Part shown: piece after piece, positions 45,608 to 56,039 of the stretch
Position numbering within the stretch: position 1 is the stretch's first letter
Layout: each line of letters opens with the position of its first letter
Assembly (NCBI GenBank): GCA_019916065.1
Contig: CM034244.1
Coordinates: 30,721,933 to 30,785,932, forward strand
DNA: 64,000 nucleotides
Reading direction: 5' to 3'
Source of the DNA: Vitellaria paradoxa
Lineage: Eukaryota > Streptophyta > Magnoliopsida > Ericales > Sapotaceae
Translations under genes and position numbers: made by a program
The notes under the pieces: generated by a model
What the model was told of the DNA's origin: nothing
The model's database searches: none
Seen by the model: the letters and a program-made list of their open reading frames with translations, nothing else

Positions 45608-47134
45608 CATGTGCACATTTGTAAAAGAAGAATGTGAGGTTTCTTCCTGTTTCTTGACAAGGCATTGATTTTCTGTTTCAGCCAAAGTATATTCAAGCAC
45701 TGATTGATAAAGCAAAACAACGTGAGCGAGAGCATGAGGTAATATATGAGAGAAAACTTGCTAAGGAGAGAAGCAAAGATGACCACCTCTTTCAAGACAA
45801 GGACAAGTTTGTTACTAGTGCTTACAAAAGGAAACTTGCGGAACAGGCTAAGTGGTTGGAGGAAGAACGTATCCGTCAACTTCGAGAAGAGAAAGAGGAT
45901 GTATGTTTAATTCTTAATTTGGTGTTCCTGTGAACTTACTTGCAGTAGTTTTATTGATTTACAAGTATCATGATCTTCTGCATGCTTTCATGTCTGGTTA
46001 ATTTCATAGGAACGTATATGTTATCCTGTCGTAAATTTGATTTTGTTTTAGATTTGTTGATGTATGGTTTGGTTGCATGGTGACTTTGCATGACGTATCA
46101 GTGTAATGGATAGGTCTTTATCAGGGGAAAAAATCTATTATCTGTGGTTTCTGAACTGAATTCAGAATAGCTTACATTCCAAGTACCTGATCTTGTTGAT
46201 TGGCATGGTGAAAATTTTCTATGAATTGAAGGTTCTATAGTCATTGGAGTTAGTGCCTTCATTTTTTTTTTTTTTTGTTCATAAGATTAGAGAAAGCAAG
46301 ATATATTGCAAAATGCAAAATATTTGTATTAATTTTACGAAAGTTCAATTATCATTTTAGAGCAATGGCACGTTGATAAACATGTTTGGAACTTGGAATG
46401 GACTTGATCCCTAGGAACTAAAAAGGATGGACATTTCTTAAGTGATGTACTTGTCTTGTGTCTCTGTTGGCCGCTCCCCCGACATGTATCAAACACTCGT
46501 CTAGATGTCATTTTTTTTAGAACTGGGCACTCTTTGGACACTTGAGTGATATACATGTTCATCATTTATATGCGCATAAAATACACTGTAATTTTAATGA
46601 AAATTTGGAATTAAATAATAAAATGTAAGCAAAATGAATTTGTATCTACTTATTCTTTCTTTATTTTTTTTCTAAAATATAAAGTGCCTTTCAGTGTTGT
46701 CTCATTTGTTAATTGAATGACATGCTTTCTTAACTCTCTTCTGTTGAAAGGTTACCAAGAAGAAAGACCTAAGCGACTTCTACTTCAACCTGTCGAAAAA
46801 TGTTGCTTTTGGTGCCCAAGAGGCTGAAACAAGGAAATCCGAGAAGCAGCAAAAGGAGGCAATGGTTAGTACATCAGAAGAAAGACCACAAATGAGTAAT
46901 TTGCACTTGGAGTCTACCAAGCAGAGAGAGGGCCATCAAGGTGAGTCTTCAAGCCAGCCCGAGGAGAGACCAGGGTCCATAGATACAAAGACAGTTCGCG
47001 ATGCATCTGCACAATCTGTAGTCGAACAACCATCAGCAGACGAACCGAGGCGTGATCATCACAAAAGAAGTGAAGATGCAGTTGCTGCAGCGAAAGAACG
47101 CTTTTTGGCTCGGAAGAAGACAAAGGAACAGTAG
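42819..47134 (+). CDS. NSRP1: NSRP1/CCDC55-like nuclear speckle splicing regulatory protein (DUF2040)
   Basis: Four coding exons join in frame: 42819-42977, 43067-43189, 45682-45900 and 46751-47134, giving 294 aa. All introns are phase 0 with GT-AG borders (89, 2,492 and 850 bp). Residues 1-30 are basic/Pro-rich and end in PLPTPLGFNDDDEDDVERE. The DUF2040 core follows: EDPSVFDYDGVYDEMKEK (about 64-81), RKPKYIQALIDKAKQRE (about 93-109), FQDKDKFVTSAYKRKLAEQ (about 130-148), a charged coiled coil (WLEEERIRQLREEKED) and VTKKKDLSDFYFNLSKNVAFG (about 167-187). The C-terminal ~100 residues are low-complexity and end in AAAKERFLARKKTKEQ. The order and motifs match animal NSRP1 and plant CCDC55-like proteins. 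Known family role: a nuclear-speckle protein affecting alternative splice-site choice. Function in this plant is inferred from the family. Confidence 0.93.
43485..43530. repeat. (TTA)n microsatellite in NSRP1 intron
   Basis: About 14-15 uninterrupted TTA units inside the 2.5-kb intron between coding exons 2 and 3. Confidence 0.9.
45540..45604. repeat. (CT)n microsatellite upstream of NSRP1 exon 3
   Basis: About 30 CT units end roughly 77 bp before the exon 3 acceptor at 45681, so it lies close to the usual branch-point and polypyrimidine zone. It creates the spurious Arg/Glu repeat frame on the minus strand. Confidence 0.9.
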
Positions 47135-47896
47135 CCCTCTGCTGCTAAAAGGATAAGAGGGGGTTTTAACGCCCTTGGATCCACCTATAAGAGTCAAATT
47201 TTTACTTGCACAATGTGGCATGGTGGTTTTCTTCCGAGTGCCAAATTTGCTGCTTCTATCTTCTACTGTGCTTCTGTGCAGCCTCTCCTAAAGGATGGCC
47301 TGAAAAATTTTCTGCTAACGCTGCTTAAATTGTATCTTCTGCAAAGAATGGACCCATATACTATTTGAAGATGTCTCTAGCAAATTAGCAAGCGCTTGTG
47401 TCTTATAATGGGATATTTTGGTAAACCCATTGTGACTAAAAAATTAGATGATAGAAACCTATCTACATTGACAGTTAACCTTGGGGAGTATGTTTGAGAT
47501 GTGATAGGAAGAGCACACAGCAAGAGGCCTGGCAGCTCTATGATATTCTGTCTCCCTCTATCTCTCTCTCTCTCACACACACACACACACTTTGGCAATG
47601 TTTTATGTGGGCGTTGGGAGTGACAGAAAGTGATAAAATTAATAAAAGTTGTGAGCTCGTAATTCTGCAGTGAAATAAAAAGTGAATAACTTTTAAAAAT
47701 TTTTAGTACGTTTTAACGATTTTCAGCAAATCAAAAACACCTATAATCAGAAAATTTGAAAATTTTAGTAGGAAAACGTGGTTATGTTATTTTGTAACAA
47801 AAGTCTATGAAGATAAATTTTATTTTATAAGGCCATATATATTTGTATAGTAGTATCTCTACTTCTTGATCATTTTTTTGGTTAATTTGATTTATT
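47135..47896. other. NSRP1-like 3' UTR and intergenic DNA
   Basis: The first 200-300 bases after the stop probably form the 3' UTR. A CT/CA microsatellite (about 47550-47590) follows. No gene is seen. Confidence 0.5.
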
Positions 47897-48560
47897 TTTG
47901 AAAGGTAAGATGAATCATATTATAAAAGATAATACGGGAATTACAAAACAAGAGGGGTATGCTCCTTTAAACCAAAGGCATTATGCCAACACAAACAAAA
48001 TTAGCCGTTTCTCAACCAATCATAGAAACTACTCTCCCAAAATAGATAAAGGAAGGGACCAAATCTGCACCAAATGTCTATTGAGATTTATTATCGAAAA
48101 AGGTTTACAACTAATAATACGGAGACAAACCATTTACTTTACTCGATACAAGAAACAAAGATGTTTTTGAGAAATTTCTAATATCCCATTGAATAAAATC
48201 CTTCCAAGTAGAAGCAAAACACTGCAACCCAAACTTCTTCTACAACTCTAACCACATTCTCCTTCTATAATTACATTGGAAGAATAAATGAGAATGATCT
48301 CCAATTGTATCCCTGCATAATACACATATAGCAGGCTTTATTACTCCAAGAGAGGGGTTTATCTTGAGTAGACAACTTACGTTGAGTAGTCAACCACAAA
48401 ATAAATGAATGTCAAGGAATATGAAATTTAAACCAAACAATAGAATACCAATCAACTCACCATGATGATCCCGAATGACATCCCAAGCTGCTCGTACTAA
48501 AAATCTCTTGACTCTATCAGTCTTCTCAGCTACCTGATTCCCATTAGAAGTATCTAACAA
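47897..48560 (-). mobile_element. LINE 3'-end fragment (zf-RVT region), decayed
   Basis: Minus-strand translation in two or more frames gives pieces of the C-terminal zf-RVT domain: RAAWDVIRDHHGE, CVLCRDTIGDHSHLFFQCN and MWLEL, corresponding to the CLFCG...DHLFFNCSF region of the larger LINE at 17871-20187. The plus-strand left edge begins GAAAGGTAAGAT after a T-rich stretch, as the other LINE does (GAAAGGTAAAAG). Stops and frameshifts are frequent and only about 660 bp remain. Confidence 0.75.
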
Positions 48561-49125
48561 AGGTAATGTTTAAGTTCCATAAGGTCAATTGTATTAAACC
48601 CAGGCCAAGCATTTGATGGTTTCGGTTGGAGGTTGTCCTATGTTTCAAGTGACTCTAGTTGGTGGTGGTATTTTGTTTTATTAAATGTTGGTTTTTGTCA
48701 AGAAATATGGTTGCTGTCTGTAGTTGAAAGAATGTTAGGGCGGTCTATCATTGAAGGAAAGACTTGTTAGGGCATCCACATAGGATGTTATAAACATTCT
48801 CTCCTTTTTATTTTAGTGTATAAAGAATAAAAAAATGAAGAAAATAGGATAGACTTTATACTTTTAAATAGAGTAACACTTCATAGTTTTTACCATGTTA
48901 CCTTAAATTTAGAGTAGCATTGTTCACATCTTTATCAATTTTATTTTTATTTTTATTTTTAATTTCTCTACCACCTTTTTTCTTTAACAACAATTATTTT
49001 TGACTTTTTTTTTGAAGTGATAAAAAAATTTTATTTGGAGGAGATAAGTATTATTGGATGAAGTCTATAAAATAAATAAATGATATTCTTTATTATAATT
49101 TAAAGAATTTATTAAGAAAGATTTA
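48561..49125. other. Intergenic DNA, no gene seen
   Basis: AT-rich sequence without coding signal. Confidence 0.5.
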
Positions 49126-49265
49126 TTTATTGCAGTTCTCAATAACCGCGGGAGACACGTGACTAACCGCTCTACCATGTCTCCAATTTAAATCATGAGA
49201 TTCGAACTCGCATTGCTTATGTGGGTAGTAAACCCACTAGTCAACACGGCTAGACCTTGAGAGGC
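49126..49265 (-). mobile_element. tRNA-derived SINE-like unit
   Basis: On the minus strand a tRNA-like head reads GGTCTAGCCGTGTTGACTAG (A-box-like), then GTGGGTTTACTACCCACAT and a B-box-like GCGAGTTCGAATCTCATG. A body follows containing GACATGGTAGAGCGG, then TTAGTCACGTGTCTCCCGCG and a T/A-rich tail. It does not fold into a proper tRNA, so it is more likely a SINE or a pseudo-tRNA than a functional tRNA gene. Confidence 0.5.
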
Positions 49266-49673
49266 AATTGGTACGAATATTGTTACATAATTAGTTTAAT
49301 TCCTTTACAATTTAAACTAAAATCTAAAAGTTGTCAAAATTAAACATCCTTACTCTTAAATAACCTAATTTGGAATGGCAAATTATGTCCAAATTCTTGA
49401 AATTTTGAATTCAGCAAAATTTTTAGTCAAATTTACGGTTTTATCTTGTCAAATCTGTCAATTTGAAATATAATCACATTGTTTCTAATTTTTAAAAGAT
49501 TAACACAATATTGTAATAATTTAATATATATACCAAACCACTAGCCTGAATCATAAAATGGTTACTAATCACTAATAAAAAGTTTCAAATGCCACAGCTT
49601 TATTAACAATAATTCATTAAGTTAATGGAGGTGCTACTTATTTATTTATTTATTTTAATTCATTTATAAATTA

Positions 49674-49717
<44 letters not shown>

Positions 49718-51040
49718 ACTTAAATATATATAATTAATTTTTTAAGAAAATAATGCATAAAAAATGAAGTTAAGTAATTATACATGACTAATTATATGGA
49801 TTCCAATAATTACATAAACTGTTTAAATATTTATATATACGATTAAAATGTCGCTCTCACTATAGTAATATTTTATAAGAGATGTTCCACGCTAATACTC
49901 TCGCTTTCACTAGTCTCAATTACTTAATCCTTACTTTGTTTTCCTCCAATGGTAAGGTTATTCTAATTGAGTTTTGACACTACATATTGAAAGTCCAATT
50001 GGATTCTAAATTGCTAAAAGAAAAAAAAAAAAAAAAAGAAAGAGAGAGGGGGGGCGAATTGGAGACTTGTGTGGGACATAATTAATATTAGGTGGTTGAG
50101 TTGTTTATAATCAAACCTTGACTATAATTAATTGTGGCACAACATTATTTTAAGCACTATTTATGTAGGATAAGTTTCCAACACCTATAATGCCACACAA
50201 CAATGAACAAAGCAAACTTTTTAGTCATGCAATGGATCTTTGTTGTGCATTGGTTGCTGCTTTCATGAGTAAAATGGTGGATTTGGATTATCATGTTTGA
50301 TAAGTTCAACAATTAGAGGACCCTATACTGCTAAGTTTTTAAAAATAGTTTTTTATTATCAGAATTGTAGGAAGGAGCGGGAAAAAAGTTTACTTAAGTT
50401 TTTTATTCAACAAACCCGCTAGATAATATATAATATAAAAAAGAAGAATTTGTAGAACTGCAGGAGGACGTGTAAATGTCTAAAAAAGAAAAAAAAAAGA
50501 TAGAAAGAGGGGGGAGAAAGAGAGGGAAAGATAAAGGATTTGACTTATTTGTTTTTATTTTTTTAAATTTCAATCATTCATTTTCATTTAAGAGTTGACA
50601 ATATAATTTTTATAAGTCTCATTATATTGATATTTTTTCCTTCAATTTTTGAATTGAATTATTTCTGCATTCATTACAAATTAAGTTTATATTTTTAGAT
50701 TTTAAAAAGTAAAAAAAAAAAATAGTAAAATAAAAAATAACAGTAGAGCCAAGTCAGCAATAGAAATACCACATTCCCTTGATGTAAGTAGTAGAGTCAA
50801 ATCAGCAACAGAAATACCACCTTCCCTAGATATAAGTAGTGCTTTCTCTTATGGTATTTTTTTATCCCCATTTTAAAATATAAAGTTCAATATAAAAATT
50901 TAATGTTGTAAATTAAATATAAAATTACAAATTAATTTGATAAAAAATAAAAGACTACTTATCTAATCCTCCAAGTACGATTTCGTCGTTTGGAGAGTTA
51001 AAATTGGGGGTGGTGTAGCAAGTACTAGCCACATGGGTAA
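49266..51040. other. Intergenic DNA, no gene seen
   Basis: AT-rich; contains an (ATT)n microsatellite at about 49672-49716, A-runs, and a short direct repeat pair at about 50741-50780 and 50790-50830 ('agagtcaaatcagcaa-agaaataccacattccct'). No coding signal. Confidence 0.55.
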
Positions 51041-51250
51041 GCAATTAAAGAAGGGGAATGGGTGTTGGTTGGGCTGCCCATCCCTCCCAGCAAGGTAAAA
51101 ATGTGACCGCCCCGTCCCTGCTCCGACCCGGAGGCTGGTTTTTCCATGAACCGCTTGGCAATGGTTGTGGGACCCAACTAGTCTTTCTCTTTTTTGTGCC
51201 GAGCCGAGGGAAAGTCAAAGTGATCATCAACGAACCAACCATAAAAAAAA
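51041..51250. other. GC-rich patch of unknown nature
   Basis: About 200 bp of markedly higher GC than its surroundings, open in one frame on each strand. I recognise no domain. It could be a decayed exon, an organellar insertion or part of a mobile element. Confidence 0.3.
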
Positions 51251-51286
51251 CGTTACGTTAGTTTTGTAAAGGAAAAATGATATTAT

Positions 51287-51579
51287 GGGGGCGTTTCCAC
51301 CTTCAAAAGTAAGTAAAAATATAGTTTAGGTAATTTTTTTTACATTTGAAGTTTAGCCAACATTTTGAAAATTATAAAATTTTATTAAAATTTATAAAAA
51401 TATTATTGAAATTTATAAAAATTTTATCGAAATTTATAAAAATTTATTGATATTTATGAATATATATAAATTGATAGAGATTTATATAGATTCATGTTAT
51501 TTAAGGTGAAAAAATTTATTGTAAAATTATAAATTTTTTCACAATTTTTTTGGAGTTTTTTGGCACTCCAAATAGGTCC
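51287..51579. mobile_element. Probable MITE
   Basis: The left end GGGGGCGTTTCCACC and the right end, in reverse complement AGGACCTATTTGGAGTGCC, are weakly matching inverted ends around an 'aaatttataaaaatttta' repetitive interior. A TAA follows the right end; the left duplication is unclear. Confidence 0.4.
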
Positions 51580-52132
51580 TAATCACTATAAAAGACTACT
51601 ATATATATGTATATATATATATATGTTTAATATGATAATAATAATTTTTAGCTACTAATTAAATGTTTTAGTAAATTTATTATTCTAGAATCATAAATTC
51701 ATATATATATATATATATATATCACATTATTTTGATAAAAAATTTTTGATTATTTTTTTATGATGCATTATTATTTTTTTTCCGTAAAATTTAATAACTA
51801 ACTAATAAGTAAATATTTATGTTGTATAGGACTTGAGCCATCAGTAAGATACTTCTCCGAAAGAGTTAGAATTCCCACATTAAAGTAATGCCTCCTTGCA
51901 TCTGAGCTTGCTAAATATTCGAGAATTCTAATATGAAAGTAATAAAAAAAAAAAAAACCCATATAATAAAAAATTCTCAAATTCCAATGCCCCGAAAATT
52001 TAACGGATCCTCCTCATTAAAGAAATTTTATTATATGAAAGAAATAATATTATTTAAATCATATTCTAATATTGTGTTTAATAGAATCACGTGAAGCCCA
52101 CTTTGCCCGCGGTGGAAGTAGATCGTTACGCA

Positions 52133-52878
52133 TAGGGATGAGCATGGGGTAGGTAGGGGATTGGTACACGTATTCTTATACCTAATTTTTAAATTAAAAT
52201 CAATTCTCATACCTTACTCGATCTCCACTGGAGATTTATTTTTACCATCCATCTCCGACCCAAACGGGGAACGGGGATCCCTATGGAGAAACGGGTACCT
52301 AAATTGAAAAAAATATAAAAATACAAAAATTCTAAAATATGACTTATAAAAAAATAAAGCAAGATCCTAATATATATTTAAAAAATCAAAAAATACCATA
52401 TATATATATATATATATATATTTGAAAGCACTTATTAGGTTTCTATTTTCTTACCATATTAATAGCTTTTCTGGTTCAAGATAAGAAAAGTAAATAAAGA
52501 AACATTTACAATTGGTCTATCTCAATTTATAGTTTCTTTGTAAATTGAAAAATAAAGTAATTTAATAGGAAGCTGATAGATAAAGAAACTCAAAATCTTA
52601 ATTCCCTACCTTACTAAGAAATTTGTAGTAACAAATATACTAAAAAATTAAATATATATATACACGAGAATATAAGGAGGGTGGGGGAACGGGTAGGGTA
52701 GGGTACGGGGCGGGCCGGGGCGAGGGCAGACTCATATCCGTACCCTACTCGATCTCTAAATTTTTTTAAAAAATGCCCCTATACCCTATCTGATTCCCAA
52801 AAAATCTCCGAATCCCCTACCCGTTTGGTACAGGAATCGAGTAGGATATGAACGGATCGGCCGATATGGCCATCCCTA
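52133..52878. mobile_element. hAT-like MITE, copy 2, perfect 8-bp target duplication
   Basis: The element starts TAGGGATGAGCATGGGG and ends, in reverse complement, TAGGGATGGCCATATCGG. It is flanked by GTTACGCA at 52125-52132 and again at 52879-52886, an exact 8-bp duplication typical of hAT insertion. It is 746 bp without an ORF. It aligns over its whole length, in the same orientation, with 20527-21249, including the ACGGGTAGGGTAGGGTACGG block near the right side. Confidence 0.88.
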
Positions 52879-53383
52879 GTTACGCATCCCCAACACGAGG
52901 AAGGCTGGATTAATGCCCATGTCTAAGGTATGTTAACAAATTATCAACGTAAATACAAAACCCAACCCCCCCTCCCAAAAAAAAAAACTAAAAGTAAAAT
53001 TTTTTAAAATTTGAAGTGTAAAAAATTAATTTAAAATGATGATTGGATATTTGTGTTTGATTTGATATAAAGTGATATTAGTAAAAGTTTAGTGAGAATT
53101 TTTAAATTTTTTGAAGTTTTGTAAAATTTTTTGGTATAAATGTCAGTTTAACTTTTTTAAAAATTTGAAAAAATCTGTTGGAATGCATTATAATGATTTA
53201 TTCCAACGAAATTTGATAAAATTTTTAAAAAAAATTAAAGTTTTTAAAATTTAAAAAAGTTGAGAATTTTAAAATTTTTTAAAATTTTTTGAACTTGCTA
53301 AGCTTCAAGCGGCTTCCAAGTGCTGGCATGGAAGTGAAATGGAGCTTAAAATAGTATCTTACATTTTTTTTATTATTTTAATG

Positions 53384-53597
53384 AGGTGATGTTTGGTTTA
53401 TCAACTAAAAAAATTAATTTTTTATCAATTTTTTTTTCTTAATTTTACAACTTTATATACCAAACACAAAGAGAAATTGTTATCAATTTTTAACAAAATT
53501 TTTAAACTTTTATCAAGCTTTTCTAATATTTACCAAAATTTTTTTAACTTTTATCGATTTTTTTTAATTTTTATAAATGTTTACCTAACATCTCACT
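53384..53597. mobile_element. Small MITE
   Basis: The left end GAGGTGATGTTTGGTTTATC and the right end, in reverse complement GAGTGAGATGTTAGGTAAAC, are inverted repeats. The interior is T-rich with 'tttttatcaattttt' words. No ORF. Confidence 0.5.
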
Positions 53598-53697
53598 CTC
53601 AATTAAAGCATCACGTGCCGCGAAGATTGTAACGGACAATGATTAATTACTTAATATAAATGTTTCGTTGGTCGTCAAAATTAAAGTATCACATGTC

Positions 53698-53704
53698 AAT
53701 ATAG

Positions 53705-53732
<28 letters not shown>
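53698..53732. repeat. (AT)n microsatellite
   Basis: About 16 AT units. Similar AT runs occur at 39719-39745, 51697-51721, 52398-52422, 57580-57599 and 57616-57634. Confidence 0.85.
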
Positions 53733-53735
<3 letters not shown>

Positions 53736-54002
53736 TGTACCTTTTTTATGTGTGTACAAAAGATCCCTATTCAATTTGGCTAAAAAAGAAGAAGGAAAAC
53801 AAATTATTGAACATAAAGGTAAATTAGTTTCGTTTATTGAGAGGAGAGAGGACAAAACCATAAAATAGAAAAAGACGCGTGTTTCATCTTGTCTGTGCCA
53901 TTGCATGTGGGTGAGTACTATAATGAAAGTTAAGAAACCTCTACATTAGTTTGGCAGCTGGCACGTCTCATGCATTCAAACAAAGTTTTTAATATTTATA
54001 TT

Positions 54003-54158
54003 GCGTTTGGGTAATAAAAAATTTTTAAAAAAATAGTAAAAAATATTAAAAATTTTTAAAAAATATTTATTTATTTATTTCATTGCTCGAATTATGAACT
54101 CACAATTTATTTGACTTTATTTCACTTTATCTCATGTTTGTCACTCCAAATGCACCTT
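54003..54158. mobile_element. Short MITE adjacent to a second element
   Basis: Left GCGTTTGGGTAATAAAAAAT; right end GTCACTCCAAATGCACCTTA. The right end matches the 'cgtcactccaaatacaccctaa' terminus of the composite element at 59155-60031, so it is probably a short relative of that family. Confidence 0.45.
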
Positions 54159-54160
54159 AG

Positions 54161-54614
54161 GATGCATTTAGCGTACCAAATTTTGTTAAAAATATCTGAC
54201 AATCTCTGAAACCTCTGAAAATCTCTATACATTTTTATGCATTCTCACCTTCTCCAAATTCAAAAAAAGTTCAATATTTTTTTTAAAAAAGTCAATAATT
54301 AGGATTCGGTTAATCAAATAAAAAAAGTTTTTTCGCCATTCTCGCCATAGACTTTCAAGTTACTGAATGACACCCACTTTGATTATTTTTGTGGGTTGTA
54401 AAAACAGTTACAACGGATTGTAGAAATTGTTCTGATGAATTTGCGCGACCAACTTCCGTCCAAATGGTTTCTATAATTCGTTTGGACGGATTGTAATGCA
54501 AAGAAACTACGACTATCCAAAATTTTGAATCCGTCCAAACAAAAATCCAATCCGTCAGAATGGGAATCTTACTATTCATCTCTAAAAAATGCGATTTGAG
54601 ATGTGTGTACCAAA
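54161..54614 (-). mobile_element. MITE, inverted copy of 59281-59757
   Basis: The sequence is the reverse complement, with divergence, of 59281-59757. Shared blocks (in this orientation) include GCGTACCAAATTTTG, AATCTCTATACATTTTTA, CGGTTAATCAAATA, GAATGACA, 'ttgaatccgtccaaac' and 'ttactattcat'. Ends GTGCATTT-like and GTGTGTACC-like form short inverted repeats. Non-coding. Confidence 0.65.
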
Positions 54615-56039
54615 AGTAAAAAGTTTTTCCAAACCATATTTTATCTTATTTTATTTTACTTTTTATCACTACAAACTTAATTTACAAGAGTTTTTTTTTT
54701 TTTTACCTATTTCAATTTTAAAATTTTATCTTTTGATTTTAATAATTGAGAGTGAAAATGTAATTCCTACACGTGAGTTACGCCGAAGAGATAAAAAGAA
54801 ACTCATTAAGAAATTACAGATGTTATGGAGTTAGTTCTTACAAATACGTTTGCAATGTTTCTTTACAGGGGAAAATGTCGGTCGATAAGATCGCCTCACT
54901 CGATGACATGATTTACGCGATCATATCAATAACAGCTTGGTAGATATGCTTATTGTAAAAGAAGGTTTCTAATAAGCCTTATTTGGAAGATTAATTTTTT
55001 TTTTATTTTCCAAAATTTTACCAATTTTTTTTAGTTATTTTTGTTTTTTTATGTTTTTTTAAAACTCTAAATTTTATAAAATTTTACTAATTTTTATCAA
55101 TTTTTTAACTAAAATTGTTTGAACGAGTATATGAGGACACATTCAAATAATTTATATCAAAAAGTTGTAGTTTATCTTTTAAATGTTAAAAAATTACGAA
55201 ACATTAAACTCTTTATAATTTTTTTTAACTTTCAACTGCGAGGTGGAAACGAGTCGAGTTTTAACTTTTAACTTATTTGAACATAACTCAAACTATTTAT
55301 ATAGAATTTGAGCTCGGTTCAAATTTTTATATAAGTTTGAGTTTGACTTGATAAAAAAAAAATTTTAACTTAAAATTGACTCGCAAATACTTTAATTAAA
55401 CTAAAACGATATTGTTTTAATCTAAAATATAATAAATAAAATACTATAAAAAAATATATATTACAAATATTATTAAAATATATATATCTATTATTTTATC
55501 GAGTTTGTTGTGAGTTTTCGAGTTAAACTTTTCTAAAATCAAACTCAAATTTAAATGAATCACAGATTAAATTTGATTTAAATTTATTTTAATTACAAAC
55601 TAAGTTCAAATCAAACTTATTTAAACCAGAATTTGAATAACTCGTAAATAATAATTATTTACGATTCGTTTCCATTCCTCCCTTTGGTTATCCATAGGCT
55701 CTCTAATTTTATACCACCTTTTTTGTCCCACTTGGAGGAAAATTTACCAACATGCCTCTCCCTTCTTGGCTATACGCCTTCAATGTCCATCTCCAACCAC
55801 TCTCAATCACATGCATAGCGCCCGAGGGACAGTTGTTATGTTTTGGAAGCATAGTAGTGCCACTGTTCCACCATCATCTGCCGAATGCATCCATCCATTG
55901 ATTGTCCCATTCACTTTAATTGAATGCAAAGCAATCAAACCCACATGCAATGAAAATCAAATGCAACTTCCCATCTCCATCTCTCAAAGACAAAAGAGGC
56001 AAAGAAAGAACCTTGAAAGAACGAAATTAACATAAGAGT
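54615..56039. other. Intergenic DNA and upstream region of the aspartic protease gene
   Basis: No gene is seen in the AT-rich part. From about 55680 the sequence becomes more balanced and probably contains the protease promoter and 5' UTR. Two CATGCA (RY-type) motifs occur at about 55810 and 55942; RY motifs are known in seed-expressed plant promoters, but a role here is only suggested. A clear TATA box near a defined start was not found. Confidence 0.4.

Noticed and set aside
45460..45879. 139-codon minus-strand frame
   Set aside because: It is antisense to NSRP1 exon 3 and runs through the CT microsatellite; no domain.
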